A stretch of 64,000 nt of DNA from Williamsia maris (GTDB taxonomy: Bacteria > Actinomycetota > Actinomycetes > Mycobacteriales > Mycobacteriaceae), in assembly GCF_024171815.1 (NCBI RefSeq), contig NZ_JAMTCJ010000003.1:434001-498000 (forward strand). The letters are read 5' to 3'. Every line of letters begins with the position of its first letter. Positions within the stretch are counted from its first letter, which is position 1. Made by a program: the position numbers and the translations under genes. Under the pieces are notes generated by a model, which was given only the letters and a program-made list of their open reading frames with translations, was not told where the DNA came from and made no database searches. Below, in pieces: positions 8,951 through 17,697 of the stretch.

Positions 8951-10276
8951 ATGCGGCGCACGACTACGCGACGATCCGGCCGGGTCGGAGTGGTGGCACG
9001 CGCAGCTCTGCTCGCCGTCATCGCGGCGGTGGCCATCAGTTCCTGCTCGGACGGCACCGACGACGTGCGATCGGTGGCCAGCGCCGGGTGGTCCAGCTAC
9101 GGCGGTAACGCCGCCAACTCGAACTTCGCCTACCCGACGTCGCCGGACGAGCTCGCGTTGTCGTGGACCCGCCCCACCGGCGGACCGATCTCCGCGCCCA
9201 TCACGATCTCGAGCCGCTACAACATCGGCGTCACCTCCCGCACCGCCGCCGGGTGCAACACCTTCGTGTTGGACTCCCGCGCCGGTCGGAAGAACTTCTG
9301 CCGCAGGCTCGGTGTCGGAGCCGAACTCAACTCGATGCTCGTCGACCAGTTCGAGAACATCTACATCGGTGAGGCCGGACAGTTCTACGCCCTCAACGGC
9401 GGCGGCGCGGTCCGCTGGAAGTTCGCGACCGTCGGCGTCCCGGTGTCGGCGAAATTCGCGGCCAAGGGTGTCGTCCTCATGGTGACCAACCAGGGCCAGA
9501 TCCTGCTCCTCAACGCGCAGACCGGTGAACCCGTCGCGCCGGGGATCGCCCTGCGGCCGAACGCCGATCCCACTCAGCCCGCGTTCGGTCTCGGCGACTG
9601 CGTCACCGCGGGCCCGAACTGCCCCGTCCCCGCGAGCCCCGCCGTCGACGACGAGCGCGAGCAGTTCTACCTGAACTACTTCCCGGAGAACGCGATCGCC
9701 TCCGAGGTCCGGGCCATGCGGTACGACGAGGTCAAGGGGGCCCGCTCGATTCGGCAGAGCTGGGTCGCACAGATCCCCAGCGGCGTCATCGGTACCCCCA
9801 CGCTGTCCGCCGACCGCAAGACCCTCTACGTGTTCGACCGCCTCGGCAGCATCTACGCGCTCGACGCCGAGACCGGGAAACGCAAGTGGGATTACTTCAT
9901 CGGCGGCTACGGCTTCGGGACGATGTCGGTGTCGCCGGACGGCACGATCATCCCGACCGGCGTCATCGGTTCACCGTTGATCACGATCAAGGACCGTGGC
10001 GATCGGGCCGAGGCCGGCTGGCGTCGCAACGATCTGCAGACGGTCAGCCTGGCGACGAGTACCGCGGCGAAGACCGCCTGGGTGGTGGTCCGTGACCCGA
10101 ACACCAAGGCGCTCAAGCTGCTCGAGGTGTCGGCCACCGACGGCTCGACCAAGCGCACTCTCGATCTGCCGCAGGCCGTCGGGTTCACGACCGGCGTCGC
10201 GGTGTCCCCCGGTGGTGACGTGGCCACGGCCACCAACCTCGGCGAGGTCTACTACTTCGCCCCGCCCAAGAAGTAA
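8951..10276 (+). CDS. PQQ-like beta-propeller lipoprotein (Rv3035-like)
   Basis: 441 aa. A positively charged N-terminus, a hydrophobic stretch and the lipobox-like AISSC at about residues 28-32 indicate export and lipid anchoring on the outer face of the membrane. The rest consists of WD-like/PQQ-like blades: WSSYGGNAANSNF, YALNGGGAVRWKF, LLLNAQTGEPV, IYALDAETGKRKWDY and ASTDGSTKR-type strands. No catalytic residues are evident; the fold usually serves binding or scaffolding. An AGGAG ribosome site lies 5 bp upstream. It sits at the same place as Rv3035 and begins the accessory stretch. Confidence 0.85.
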   Translation: MRRTTTRRSGRVGVVARAALLAVIAAVAISSCSDGTDDVRSVASAGWSSYGGNAANSNFAYPTSPDELALSWTRPTGGPISAPITISSRYNIGVTSRTAAGCNTFVLDSRAGRKNFCRRLGVGAELNSMLVDQFENIYIGEAGQFYALNGGGAVRWKFATVGVPVSAKFAAKGVVLMVTNQGQILLLNAQTGEPVAPGIALRPNADPTQPAFGLGDCVTAGPNCPVPASPAVDDEREQFYLNYFPENAIASEVRAMRYDEVKGARSIRQSWVAQIPSGVIGTPTLSADRKTLYVFDRLGSIYALDAETGKRKWDYFIGGYGFGTMSVSPDGTIIPTGVIGSPLITIKDRGDRAEAGWRRNDLQTVSLATSTAAKTAWVVVRDPNTKALKLLEVSATDGSTKRTLDLPQAVGFTTGVAVSPGGDVATATNLGEVYYFAPPKK

Positions 10277-10294
10277 GGGCCTGCGGGTTCTGCG

Positions 10295-10810
10295 GTGATC
10301 CTCCCCGCGGTCCGCGACCCTCGTCTGGTGACCATCCGCCGGGGCGGGTCGCTGACCGACGCCGACCACCGCGCTCTTGCGCTGTGGTCGGCCGACTGCG
10401 CCGAGCATGTGCTGCCCCTGTTCGAACGCGAACAGACCTCCGACACGCGACCTCGTGACGCCATCGCGGCGGTTCGATCGTGGGCGACCGGGTCGCTGCC
10501 CATGATGGACTCCCGAGCTCGCGGCGGGCACGCCATGGGTGCGGCACGACCTCTCACGGGTGCCGCGCGTTTCGCTGCGTACGCAGCCGGTCAGGCCGCC
10601 TGCGTCGCGCATGTTCCCGAGCACGACCTCGGTGCGGCGGCGTACGCCATCAAGGCCGCGATGGCGGCCGGTCCGACCGACGACCCGGCCGAGGTGCGGT
10701 TGGCCGAACGCGACTGGCAGCGGGCGCAGCTACCAGTCCATTTGCGCAGCCTGGTGTTCGACGACCAGGCCCGCCGGAACAGCATCTGCTGGAATTTGTT
10801 CAATTCATGA
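10295..10810 (+). CDS. Imm-5-like putative immunity protein
   Basis: 171 aa from GTG 10295. It is helical and rich in alanine, with a DPRLVTIRRGGSLTDADHRALALWSADCAEHVLPLFE start and a repeated pattern of AxRAA/AHV helices, resembling the Imm-5-like family of putative immunity proteins found in actinobacteria. No toxin gene with a polymorphic C-terminus is visible nearby, so an immunity role is not supported by context. It follows the lipoprotein by 18 bp on the same strand and converges with the DUF222-HNH gene. It is absent from the recalled M. tuberculosis neighbourhood. Confidence 0.6.
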   Translation: MILPAVRDPRLVTIRRGGSLTDADHRALALWSADCAEHVLPLFEREQTSDTRPRDAIAAVRSWATGSLPMMDSRARGGHAMGAARPLTGAARFAAYAAGQAACVAHVPEHDLGAAAYAIKAAMAAGPTDDPAEVRLAERDWQRAQLPVHLRSLVFDDQARRNSICWNLFNS

Positions 10811-10817
10811 CTCCGAA

Positions 10818-12569
10818 TCACCCACGCCGACCAAGGGGTGCATAGACCGCCGGACGTCGTGGCCAGTTGACGTCGGTGGTGATGGTGGGTCGCGGTATGC
10901 GTTTCACGAGGTGATACGCAATCTGATGTTCGATCCCCGCCGACGGTGGCCGTTGGGGTGCAACCGGACTCGACCAGGGATCCTCGTCGGGGGTGGTGAC
11001 GGGCAGGCTATCGGATTGGCCCCACGGGGAGTCTGGTGCGATGTCGGCAGTGGCCGGTTCCGTGTTCGAGGTGGTCTCACCGGTGTCGGCCCATGGGTCA
11101 TCGACGGGTCGCGTGTCAGGGGTGCACGGTTCGCCCCATGGGCCGGGCGTGACCTGGCTGTGCCCGTCGAGGAGGTCGCGGATGCGGTGTCGGTGGTTGG
11201 CGTGTAATTGGTCGGGTGGGTCGGTGTTGCGGCGCCAGCCGTATCTGCCGCGGTCGGGTCCGGTGGTGATTTTTTCGGTGGTCCATTGGTCGGGTTTGGG
11301 TCCGACGGCCCGGTTGTGGGGTCCGCATGCGGGGGCGAGCTGGTTGGCGTCGGTGGTGCCGCCGTCGGCCCAGTCTTTGTCGGCGTGGTGGATTTCGCTG
11401 TGTGCGAACGGGGTCGGGCAGTCGGTTGCCCCGCATCCCCCGTATTGGGCGAAGAGGATGAATCGTTGCGCTTGGGATGCCAATCGGTGGGCTCGGCCGA
11501 GGAACAGTGGTTCGCCGGTGTGGTCGTCGAACACCGCCAGATGCATCTGCGCGTTCGCGGCGAGGGTGAGGACGTCGCTGATGGGCAGATCGGTGCCGGT
11601 CGCGGTGTGGGCGACCCCGGCCCGTTCGCGGAGCTGTTGTTCGGTGATGGAGATGATGATGTGCGGTGGCAGACCACGATGGCTGGCGCCGAGGAGGCCG
11701 CCGTCGGCTGCGCACTGCAGCAGGGCTTTCAACGCGTCGTGGTTGCGTTGCGCCACCGACCGCGAATCCCGATCAGCGGCCTCCCGCAGCAGATCTGCGT
11801 CGATGTCGGCGTGGTCTCCGCGTGGGGATGACTCGTCGTCGGGGTTGTTCATCCCGGGTGCCGCCCACGCCGCGAGCACCACCTCGAACAGTGCCCGCGT
11901 CGTCGGGTCCAGGGTTCCGGAGAGTGTCGACATCAACTGCGCGTCCTGGGATCCGAGGGACAGTTTCCGGTGGCGGGCGCGGTCACGGTCGTCGGTCAGG
12001 GTGCCGTCGGGGTCGAGGTAGGCCAGGATCCGGACCCCGAGCTGGGTGATCTCCCGTGGGGTCAACCGGCGGGCTTCGGTGGCGAGGGCGGATTCGGCTT
12101 TCGCTGTCTCGGCGGGGTCGACCGCGGCGGGAACTTTCGCGAGTACGTCGAGGATCGCATCGGCATGCTCGGCACCGAGGTGCCCGTCGGCCAGGCCTGC
12201 GGCGGTGTTCGGGGCGCGGGGTGGGAGGAGCTCACCGGTCATCGAATGCATCGCTTCGAGGTGTTGCACGGCGCGTAACCGTCTGCGCGGACGGGTGATC
12301 CGTAACCGGGTCGACAAGTAATCGGTCAGACTCTTCGACCCCGACACCCGGAACGCGTCCCGATCCGACACATCCAGGATCCGGCGGTTACCGATCGATT
12401 CCATCCGCCGCACCACCCGCTCATGCCGCTCGGCCAACTCCGCGACCACCGCATCACCACACGCATCCGACGACCCCGCCGCAATCTCATCCAGGAGCTG
12501 TTCGAGCGCAGCATAATTCGCCTCCAATACAGACACGGTATCGGTCTCAGACGTATCGGTGACGGTCAC
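10818..12569 (-). CDS. DUF222 / HNH endonuclease-domain protein (13E12-repeat type)
   Basis: 583 aa from GTG 12569 (GGAGG 8 bp upstream). The N-terminal two thirds is the alpha-helical DUF222 region (LRITRPRRRLRAVQHLEAM, ARRLTPREITQLGVRILAYLDPDG). The HNH nuclease core lies around residues 395-425: GATDCPTPFAHSEIHHADKDW then TDANQLAPACGPHNR, with the two Cys-x-x-Cys-like metal sites and the His-Asn-His residues. The C-terminal tail of about 130 residues is proline/threonine-rich and low complexity. Family members are multicopy in mycobacterial relatives (13E12 repeats) and often SOS-induced; here a perfect LexA box lies upstream. Proposed role: DNA cleavage, possibly selfish or damage-related; target unknown. 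Confidence 0.88.
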   Translation of the reverse strand: MTVTDTSETDTVSVLEANYAALEQLLDEIAAGSSDACGDAVVAELAERHERVVRRMESIGNRRILDVSDRDAFRVSGSKSLTDYLSTRLRITRPRRRLRAVQHLEAMHSMTGELLPPRAPNTAAGLADGHLGAEHADAILDVLAKVPAAVDPAETAKAESALATEARRLTPREITQLGVRILAYLDPDGTLTDDRDRARHRKLSLGSQDAQLMSTLSGTLDPTTRALFEVVLAAWAAPGMNNPDDESSPRGDHADIDADLLREAADRDSRSVAQRNHDALKALLQCAADGGLLGASHRGLPPHIIISITEQQLRERAGVAHTATGTDLPISDVLTLAANAQMHLAVFDDHTGEPLFLGRAHRLASQAQRFILFAQYGGCGATDCPTPFAHSEIHHADKDWADGGTTDANQLAPACGPHNRAVGPKPDQWTTEKITTGPDRGRYGWRRNTDPPDQLHANHRHRIRDLLDGHSQVTPGPWGEPCTPDTRPVDDPWADTGETTSNTEPATADIAPDSPWGQSDSLPVTTPDEDPWSSPVAPQRPPSAGIEHQIAYHLVKRIPRPTITTDVNWPRRPAVYAPLGRRG

Positions 12570-12616
12570 GAAGCACTCCTCCCCAGGCGCGGCTACCCCA
12601 CCAGAGTATCACAGTA

Positions 12617-12634
12617 TTCGAACACGTGTTCGAA
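12617..12634 (-). promoter_or_regulatory. LexA (SOS) box upstream of DUF222-HNH gene
   Basis: TTCGAACACGTGTTCGAA is a perfect 18-bp palindrome containing the actinobacterial LexA consensus TCGAAC-N4-GTTCGA (12618-12633). On the minus strand a -10 candidate GATACT (12605-12610) places the box over the -35 region, so LexA would repress the DUF222-HNH gene until DNA damage. Confidence 0.85.
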
Positions 12635-12674
12635 CAATCGAAGTCATCTCACTTACTCGGGGTGGTGACAAGCC

Positions 12675-12803
12675 GCTGACGGTGCGGAAAGCGCGCATCG
12701 AGTGTGCGTTGTTCGCAACGTATCTCGCGTGTCGTGGTCAGCACACTCGATGGCGCTTTCCACACAGTCAGCACGTGGGGATGCTTCCGCACAGTCAGCA
12801 CGT
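12675..12803. repeat. 33-bp imperfect inverted repeat plus partial third copy
   Basis: The arm at 12675-12707 begins GCTGACGGTGCGGAAAGC and ends CATCGAGTGTGC; the arm at 12741-12772 is its reverse complement with two mismatches and one missing base; the spacer is 33 bp. A further partial copy of the outer end (CTTCCGCACAGTCAGCACGT, 12784-12803) follows, matching TTCCACACAGTCAGCACGT at the end of the second arm. It may be a nonautonomous mobile or repetitive intergenic element, or a structured RNA. No transposase is present. Confidence 0.75.
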
Positions 12804-12936
12804 TGCTGGCGCCCTCGTCACCGGCCCTGCCTTTCGACGAAGAGAGAGCCCCGCCGGCCACTACCTCGAGCTGATCACCCAGCCGTACATCTGATCCCGT
12901 CGGCATCTCGACGGGGGTCGATCACCGCCCCGTCCG

Positions 12937-13785
12937 CTACCCGGCGTAGAACAGCAGCAGTGCATGCGCGGGCTCGATGGCGTTGCCGATGTTGGCCGCG
13001 GCCAGGATGATCACACCGATCCCGACGATCGCAAGACACGCACTCGCCAGGGCTGTCGTGCGTCGGGTAGCTCGGTCCAACCGGGGTGTACGCACGAACG
13101 ACCGCCCGATGACCACGCTGAACCCGACAGCGACGCAGGCGAGTACAAGCGCTGCCACCGCAAGCACGGCGTGGTAGGTGCCGAAGTCGGCGACCATGCG
13201 CGCAAGGGCCGGCCGCGATGTGTCGCCTGTGCGCAGTTGCTGCTCCACCTGCGCTTGCACCCGCCCCACGGCCGGATCATCGCTCGCCGACGGCACCACT
13301 GACAGCAGCGACGACAACGGCGCAACCGCACCCTGAACGTTGGCCATCAGCAGCAGTGCCGCGCCGAAGCCACCCGCGGTCGCTGTTGCTCCCGCCATGC
13401 CGGCCATGCGTCGGCGGCGGGTGGCGATCGCACTGTTCACAGTCGGCTTCCACAATCGAACCGCCAGCACTGTCAACACGATCAGCAGCAAGCCCGACAG
13501 AACGGCCTTGGCGACGTGATATCTCGTCCAGTACTGCACCAGGTCGTTCATCCCGGTCGGCACTGCCGTATCGCCCGTGTTCCAGAACGCGACGAAGTTG
13601 TCCCCGACGGCACGAGTCAACGCCGCGCTGCCGAAGAAACCTTCACCATGGCCGCCTCCGGCCAACCACACCGGCGCGACCACGAATGCGGTTCCGAGCA
13701 GCAGAGCGAGACCGGCAAGCATCCAGGACCCACGAGCCCGATCGTGCTCCACCCGCACTCCGTTCAACGAGATCTGCACCGCCAC
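12937..13785 (-). CDS. Hypothetical membrane protein, about five transmembrane segments
   Basis: 282 aa, not recognised. Hydrophobic segments are visible at about residues 20-45 (MLAGLALLLGTAFVVAPVWL), 90-110 (AVLSGLLLIVLTVLAVRLW), 130-155 (MAGATATAGGFGAALLLMAN), 200-230 (YHAVLAVAALVLACVAVGFS) and 245-280 (ALASACLAIVGIGVIILAA). A loop of about 45 residues between the third and fourth segments (PLSSLLSVVPSASDDPAVGRVQ) is probably extracytoplasmic. There is no known motif. It sits 28 bp downstream of the methyltransferase gene on the same strand and may be cotranscribed. Confidence 0.7.
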   Translation of the reverse strand: MAVQISLNGVRVEHDRARGSWMLAGLALLLGTAFVVAPVWLAGGGHGEGFFGSAALTRAVGDNFVAFWNTGDTAVPTGMNDLVQYWTRYHVAKAVLSGLLLIVLTVLAVRLWKPTVNSAIATRRRRMAGMAGATATAGGFGAALLLMANVQGAVAPLSSLLSVVPSASDDPAVGRVQAQVEQQLRTGDTSRPALARMVADFGTYHAVLAVAALVLACVAVGFSVVIGRSFVRTPRLDRATRRTTALASACLAIVGIGVIILAAANIGNAIEPAHALLLFYAG

Positions 13786-13813
13786 TCCTCATCCGAACCG
13801 ATCTTCTCGTCGG

Positions 13814-14680
13814 TCACCGTTTCACAGCACTCACGATTCGGCTCGCGCGAAGCGCCTGCGGGTCGTCGGTCTGCACATCCCCTGTGCCGCTCGTGTATTC
13901 GTCGATCACCTCGGCGGCCGACCGGTCGTCAACATCTCCGAAGCCGAGGCCGGCCAGCTTCGCCCTGAGATCGGCCGGTGTGAAATAGCTGAACCAGGGC
14001 TCTCCGGCCGCCGCGAGACGATCCGCGCGCTCTCGAAGCCGCGACGCGTCCTCATCACCGGCCGGTGGTTGCAGATAGTCGAACACGACCTCGGACGGCC
14101 GTGCCTGACCGGCGATGTAGTCGAGCGTCGCATCGACCGCGTCCGCGGTCAGGTAATACACGACACCGAGCCATACGAAGACCGCCGGATCTGCCCGGCT
14201 CATCCCCGCCGACTCCAATTCGCCTGCCAAGAGGTCGGTCTCGAAGTCGACCGGCACGTAGGTCACCGTCTCGGGGACGACCATGTCGGCCTCGGCGAGA
14301 CGGCGACGCTTCCATGCCTGAGTGGCGGGATGATCCACTTCGAACACCCGCAGCCCTGCATACGGATTCCGGAGCGCGAACGTGTCCATACCCGCACCGA
14401 GCACGACGACCTGACGCACACCCAGCTCCCAGGCCGCCGCGACACGGTCCTCGGCGACACGGGCTCGCGCAGCGAAGAACAGGCGCCGCGGCCGCCGCAT
14501 CGCCCCACCACCGGGATCATCGTCGGACCGCTCTCCCATCGCAGACAGCTCCGCCGGCGTCACTCCGAGGATGCGAGCTGCGTACGGGTCGGTCAGGATG
14601 CGCGGACTGTCGACGATCTGGTGGTACGCACGGGCGAACGCGGTCGCGAGCGCCGTCCGACTGGGTCCCGAGTCGTCCAT
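13814..14680 (-). CDS. Class I SAM methyltransferase, TIGR00027 / PPM1-like family
   Basis: 288 aa from ATG 14680 (MDDSGPSRTALATAFARAYH). The ILTDPYAARILG segment near the N-terminus, VVVLGAGMDTFALR (SAM motif I), the VFEVDHPATQAWKRRRL motif II and VFVWLGVVYYLTADAV are the hallmarks of the TIGR00027 methyltransferases, a family with many paralogues in mycobacteria and a fold related to leucine carboxyl methyltransferases. The substrate is unknown. The open frame extends far upstream into the neighbouring gene, but family length and motif spacing favour 14680. It lies between the membrane protein and the THUMP-like methyltransferase, on the same strand as both. Confidence 0.88.
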   Translation of the reverse strand: MDDSGPSRTALATAFARAYHQIVDSPRILTDPYAARILGVTPAELSAMGERSDDDPGGGAMRRPRRLFFAARARVAEDRVAAAWELGVRQVVVLGAGMDTFALRNPYAGLRVFEVDHPATQAWKRRRLAEADMVVPETVTYVPVDFETDLLAGELESAGMSRADPAVFVWLGVVYYLTADAVDATLDYIAGQARPSEVVFDYLQPPAGDEDASRLRERADRLAAAGEPWFSYFTPADLRAKLAGLGFGDVDDRSAAEVIDEYTSGTGDVQTDDPQALRASRIVSAVKR

Positions 14681-14691
14681 GCCTCGCGAAT

Positions 14692-15903
14692 CTACGCCCT
14701 GATGCCGGCGGACCCGGCCCGAACCCCTGCCTCGCAGATGAACGCGACACCGCGCCTGCCGATGCGGGTGATGACGACCGCCAACGATTGCGAACCGCGG
14801 AGTTTGAGACGTCCACGCAGTTTGTCGGGATCCACGTCGACACCGCGGACCAGGATCTCGAGGATGCCGCAGTCCAACTCGGTCAGACGACGTTTGAGAT
14901 GTTTCTCGGAGAAGCCCGACCATTCCAGGACCCGCCACCCACGATCCCCCGGCGGCACCTGATGGCCGGTCAGGTAGGCGATCTGACCGTCGAGCTGCCA
15001 CAGGTCGTGCCGCTTCGCGTAGTGGCGGACCAGCCCGGCACGCACCACCGCGCCGTCCGGATCGATGATCCAGGTTCCCGGATCCCCCGGCGCGATACCG
15101 TCGCCGTCGGCGTCGGTGATCTCGAATCCGGTTCCGTCCGTTCGGATCACCGTCGCGCGGCGCCGGTCCTCGAACTCCCGACCGGTCCACAGGCACGCCT
15201 CCCGGACACCACCGTCGAACGAGGTGATCTGGACCTCGCCGGTGTACCCGTAGCGATCGCGGAGCAACTGATAGTCCAACCCCGGCGCGCTCTTGACGAG
15301 CAGCGGCCGACCTGCGTAGGTGGTGAGAAGGTCGAACAGCGATGGCTGCAACTGGTCGAGCCGAAAGGTCCGTGACCCACCACTGGTGCGACGCGCCGGA
15401 TCGGCGATCACGACGTCGGCGGTACTGGTGGGGGTCAACGCATCCGCGGCGAGGAGCGTCGCGGAGGGGACGTTGTGCGCGGCCATGGCAAGTCGCACCC
15501 GGTCGATGTCGCTGCCCAGGATCGGGCCGAGCCCCGGTTGGGCGGCGAGCTCCGCGACTTCGGCACCGATCGAGCAGGTGACGTCGTGGATCACCGCTCC
15601 CGGGAACCTGGCCGCGAGGTCGGCGGCACGGTGTGCGGCGACCGTCCGGGCTGTCGCCTGCTGGACAGCGGTGTCGGTGAGCAACAGCCGATCGGCGTCA
15701 CGGAGCTTGCCCGCCGCCTTACGACGCGAACGCACCGTGTCTACGAGCGCGGCCTCGCGACCCGGGTAGCGGGATCGCAGGACGGCGAGGTCGGAGATCA
15801 ACGTCTCCGGCCGCAACTCCAACGACCCCGCAGTGAGCAGGGCTTTCTCGCCGAAACGCGTACGCAGGTAGGCGACGTCGTCGAGGGTGAAGTCGTAGCC
15901 CAT
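14692..15903 (-). CDS. THUMP-like-domain class I methyltransferase (Rv3037c-like)
   Basis: 403 aa. The SAM-binding core is VIHDVTCSIGAEVAELA (about residues 104-120), followed by LGSDIDRVRLAMAAHNV and the NPPY-like VVIADPARRTSGG motif. The C-terminal region (KRHDLWQLDGQIAYLTG, FSEKHLKRRLTELDCGILEILVRG) matches the THUMP-like domain found after this methyltransferase in actinobacteria, which suggests an RNA substrate. Rv3037c has, however, been listed among candidate MGLP genes because of its position. Function is therefore unresolved between RNA and polysaccharide methylation. It starts 33 bp after the stop of the next methyltransferase. Confidence 0.85.
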   Translation of the reverse strand: MGYDFTLDDVAYLRTRFGEKALLTAGSLELRPETLISDLAVLRSRYPGREAALVDTVRSRRKAAGKLRDADRLLLTDTAVQQATARTVAAHRAADLAARFPGAVIHDVTCSIGAEVAELAAQPGLGPILGSDIDRVRLAMAAHNVPSATLLAADALTPTSTADVVIADPARRTSGGSRTFRLDQLQPSLFDLLTTYAGRPLLVKSAPGLDYQLLRDRYGYTGEVQITSFDGGVREACLWTGREFEDRRRATVIRTDGTGFEITDADGDGIAPGDPGTWIIDPDGAVVRAGLVRHYAKRHDLWQLDGQIAYLTGHQVPPGDRGWRVLEWSGFSEKHLKRRLTELDCGILEILVRGVDVDPDKLRGRLKLRGSQSLAVVITRIGRRGVAFICEAGVRAGSAGIRA

Positions 15904-15936
15904 CTCAGCCGGCTCGAGTCGCGGTGCGGTTCCGCG

Positions 15937-16899
15937 TCAGGGCTTGAGCCCGGTGATGACCACGTTGTAGAAGAACTTCGGCGGGACGACCTTGCGGAGC
16001 ACGTTCTCGTCGAGCCAGGTGAGTCGCTTCCATCCCCCGAACGCGAAACGCGCCCAGCCCCATCCGAGCTTCTCCGGCGGGACGGCCGCCTCGAAGGTGC
16101 GGACCGGCCAGCCGAGCATCGCCGCGGCGAACTCCTCGGTGGTCGTGGCGACCTGCACACTGCCGGCGCGGGTCGCGATCGCCTCGAGCTCGGCCGGGTC
16201 GAAGGTGTGGATGTCGACGACGGCCTCGAGCGCGGCGGCGCGCGACGACTCGTCGAGTTCGGCCTGCGGACGTCGCCACGACGACAGCGGTCCGAGCTTG
16301 GTCACGTTGGTGGTGAGCGCCCAGGTGGCGCGGCTCAGCCAGCGGGCGTAGAAGTCGCCGATGGTCGACGGCTCGCCGGCGAAGATGAAGCGACCGCCGG
16401 GCTTGAGCACCCTCAGAACCTCCGACAACGCCTGCTCGACGTCGGGGATGTGGTGCAGGACAGCGTGTCCGACCACGAGGTCGAAGGTGTCGTCCTCATA
16501 GGGGATGGTCTCGGCGTCCGCGACCCGGCCGTCGACGTCGAGCCCGAGGTTCTTGCCGTTGCGCAGCGCCACCTTCACCATGCCCGGCGAGAGGTCGGTC
16601 ACCGAGCCGCGCTCGGCGACGCCGGACTGCATCAGGTTCAGCAGGAAGAAGCCCGTGCCGCATCCCAGTTCGAGGGCGCGTCCGTAGGGCAGCGACTCCG
16701 TCGCACCCGCGGCGTCGAATCGTCCACGGGCGTAGTCGATGCAGCGCTCGTCGTAGGAGATCGACCATTTCTCGTCGTAGGTCTCGGCTTCCCAGTCGTG
16801 GTAGAGCACCTGCGCGAGCTTGGTGTCCTGCAGGGCGGCCTTCACCTCCGCCTCGGTCGCGTGCGGATTGGGGGCGGGATCGTGCGGTGATGCGGTCAT
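15937..16899 (-). CDS. SAM-dependent methyltransferase (Rv3038c-like)
   Basis: 320-aa class I methyltransferase with an N-terminal extension of about 70 residues (TKLAQVLYHDWEAETYDEKW). SAM motif I reads ALELGCGTGFFLLNLM, and VVGHAVLHHIPDVEQALSEVLRVLKPGG is motif IV plus the post-motif typical of the Methyltransf_11 group. The C-terminal third is a substrate-specific region with aromatic residues. It lies between the Rv3037c-like gene and echA17 with short gaps, as in M. tuberculosis. The acceptor is unknown. Confidence 0.85.
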   Translation of the reverse strand: MTASPHDPAPNPHATEAEVKAALQDTKLAQVLYHDWEAETYDEKWSISYDERCIDYARGRFDAAGATESLPYGRALELGCGTGFFLLNLMQSGVAERGSVTDLSPGMVKVALRNGKNLGLDVDGRVADAETIPYEDDTFDLVVGHAVLHHIPDVEQALSEVLRVLKPGGRFIFAGEPSTIGDFYARWLSRATWALTTNVTKLGPLSSWRRPQAELDESSRAAALEAVVDIHTFDPAELEAIATRAGSVQVATTTEEFAAAMLGWPVRTFEAAVPPEKLGWGWARFAFGGWKRLTWLDENVLRKVVPPKFFYNVVITGLKP

Positions 16900-16908
16900 G
16901 GAGTCAGC

Positions 16909-17697
16909 TCACTTCCCGGTGAATTCGGCCTTGCCGGGCCCGTTTTCGACGAACGACTTCATACCGATGGCGCGGTCGTCGGTGGCGAACAGCGATGCGA
17001 ACACATGCGCCTCGATCTTCAATCCGGTGTCGAGGTCGGTGTCGAGCCCCTCGTCGATCGCGGCCTTCGCCGCGGCGAGGGCGACACTGGCGCCCTTGGC
17101 GAACTGCGACGCCCACGTCATCGCCGCGTTGTAGACCTCGTCGGGCGCGACGACCTCGTCGACCAGACCGATCTGCAGCGCCTCGGCGGCACCGACGAAC
17201 CGGCCGGTGAACACCATGTCCTTGGCCCGCGACGGCCCGATCAGACGTGCGAGACGCTGGGTGCCGCCGCCGCCCGGGATCACACCGAGCAGGATCTCCG
17301 GCACACCGAGCTTGGCGTTGTCCCCGGCGATGCGACGGTCCGCGCCGAGCGCGACCTCGAGGCCGCCGCCGAGTGCGTAACCGGTGATCGCCGCGACGGT
17401 CGGCTTGGGGATGGCCGCGAGCGCGCCCAGGCCCGACTGCAGCCGACCGGCGACCTTGCTCATCTCGGCGAACGTCATGTCGTTCATCTCTTTGATGTCG
17501 GCGCCCGCGGCCAACACCTTCGGTCCGCCGTAGACGACGACAGCCTTGATCGAGTCGTCCTCGGTGGCCGCGAGAGCAGCCTCGGCGAGCTCGGTCTGCA
17601 CCTGACGGCTCAGCGCGTTCATCGGCGGCCGGTTCAGCAGAATGGTCCCCACTCCGGGGAACTCGTCGCTGGTCTCCAAGGTCACGAATTCAGGCAT
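16909..17697 (-). CDS. echA17: Enoyl-CoA hydratase/isomerase family protein (EchA17-like)
   Basis: 262-aa crotonase. The substrate-binding loop GADIKEMNDM (about residues 65-75), oxyanion-hole segment GYALGGGLEVALGADRRIAG, and VIPGGGGTQRLARLIG with its C-terminal catalytic region are all present, including the glutamates used for water addition (LEVAL and PEILLG). Expected reaction: hydration of 2-enoyl-CoA in fatty-acid beta-oxidation. The stop lies 9 bp before the methyltransferase ATG on the same strand. The symbol follows position in the Rv3039c neighbourhood; crotonase paralogues are hard to separate by eye. Confidence 0.85.
   Translation of the reverse strand: MPEFVTLETSDEFPGVGTILLNRPPMNALSRQVQTELAEAALAATEDDSIKAVVVYGGPKVLAAGADIKEMNDMTFAEMSKVAGRLQSGLGALAAIPKPTVAAITGYALGGGLEVALGADRRIAGDNAKLGVPEILLGVIPGGGGTQRLARLIGPSRAKDMVFTGRFVGAAEALQIGLVDEVVAPDEVYNAAMTWASQFAKGASVALAAAKAAIDEGLDTDLDTGLKIEAHVFASLFATDDRAIGMKSFVENGPGKAEFTGK

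Larger units (their letters stand above)
12570..12936. other. Gene-free 367-bp region with SOS box and inverted repeat
   Basis: No convincing coding sequence. It holds the promoter and LexA box of the DUF222-HNH gene (12600-12640), then a large imperfect inverted repeat with a third partial copy of one arm end (12675-12803), then about 130 bp in which nothing is recognised before the stop of the membrane-protein gene at 12937. Confidence 0.7.

Noticed and set aside
12675-12803. CRISPR array
   Set aside because: The repeat is inverted, not a direct series with spacers, and there are no cas genes.
12702-13010. Possible small genes inside the inverted-repeat region
   Set aside because: Frames cross both repeat arms and change composition; no ribosome site or motif supports them.
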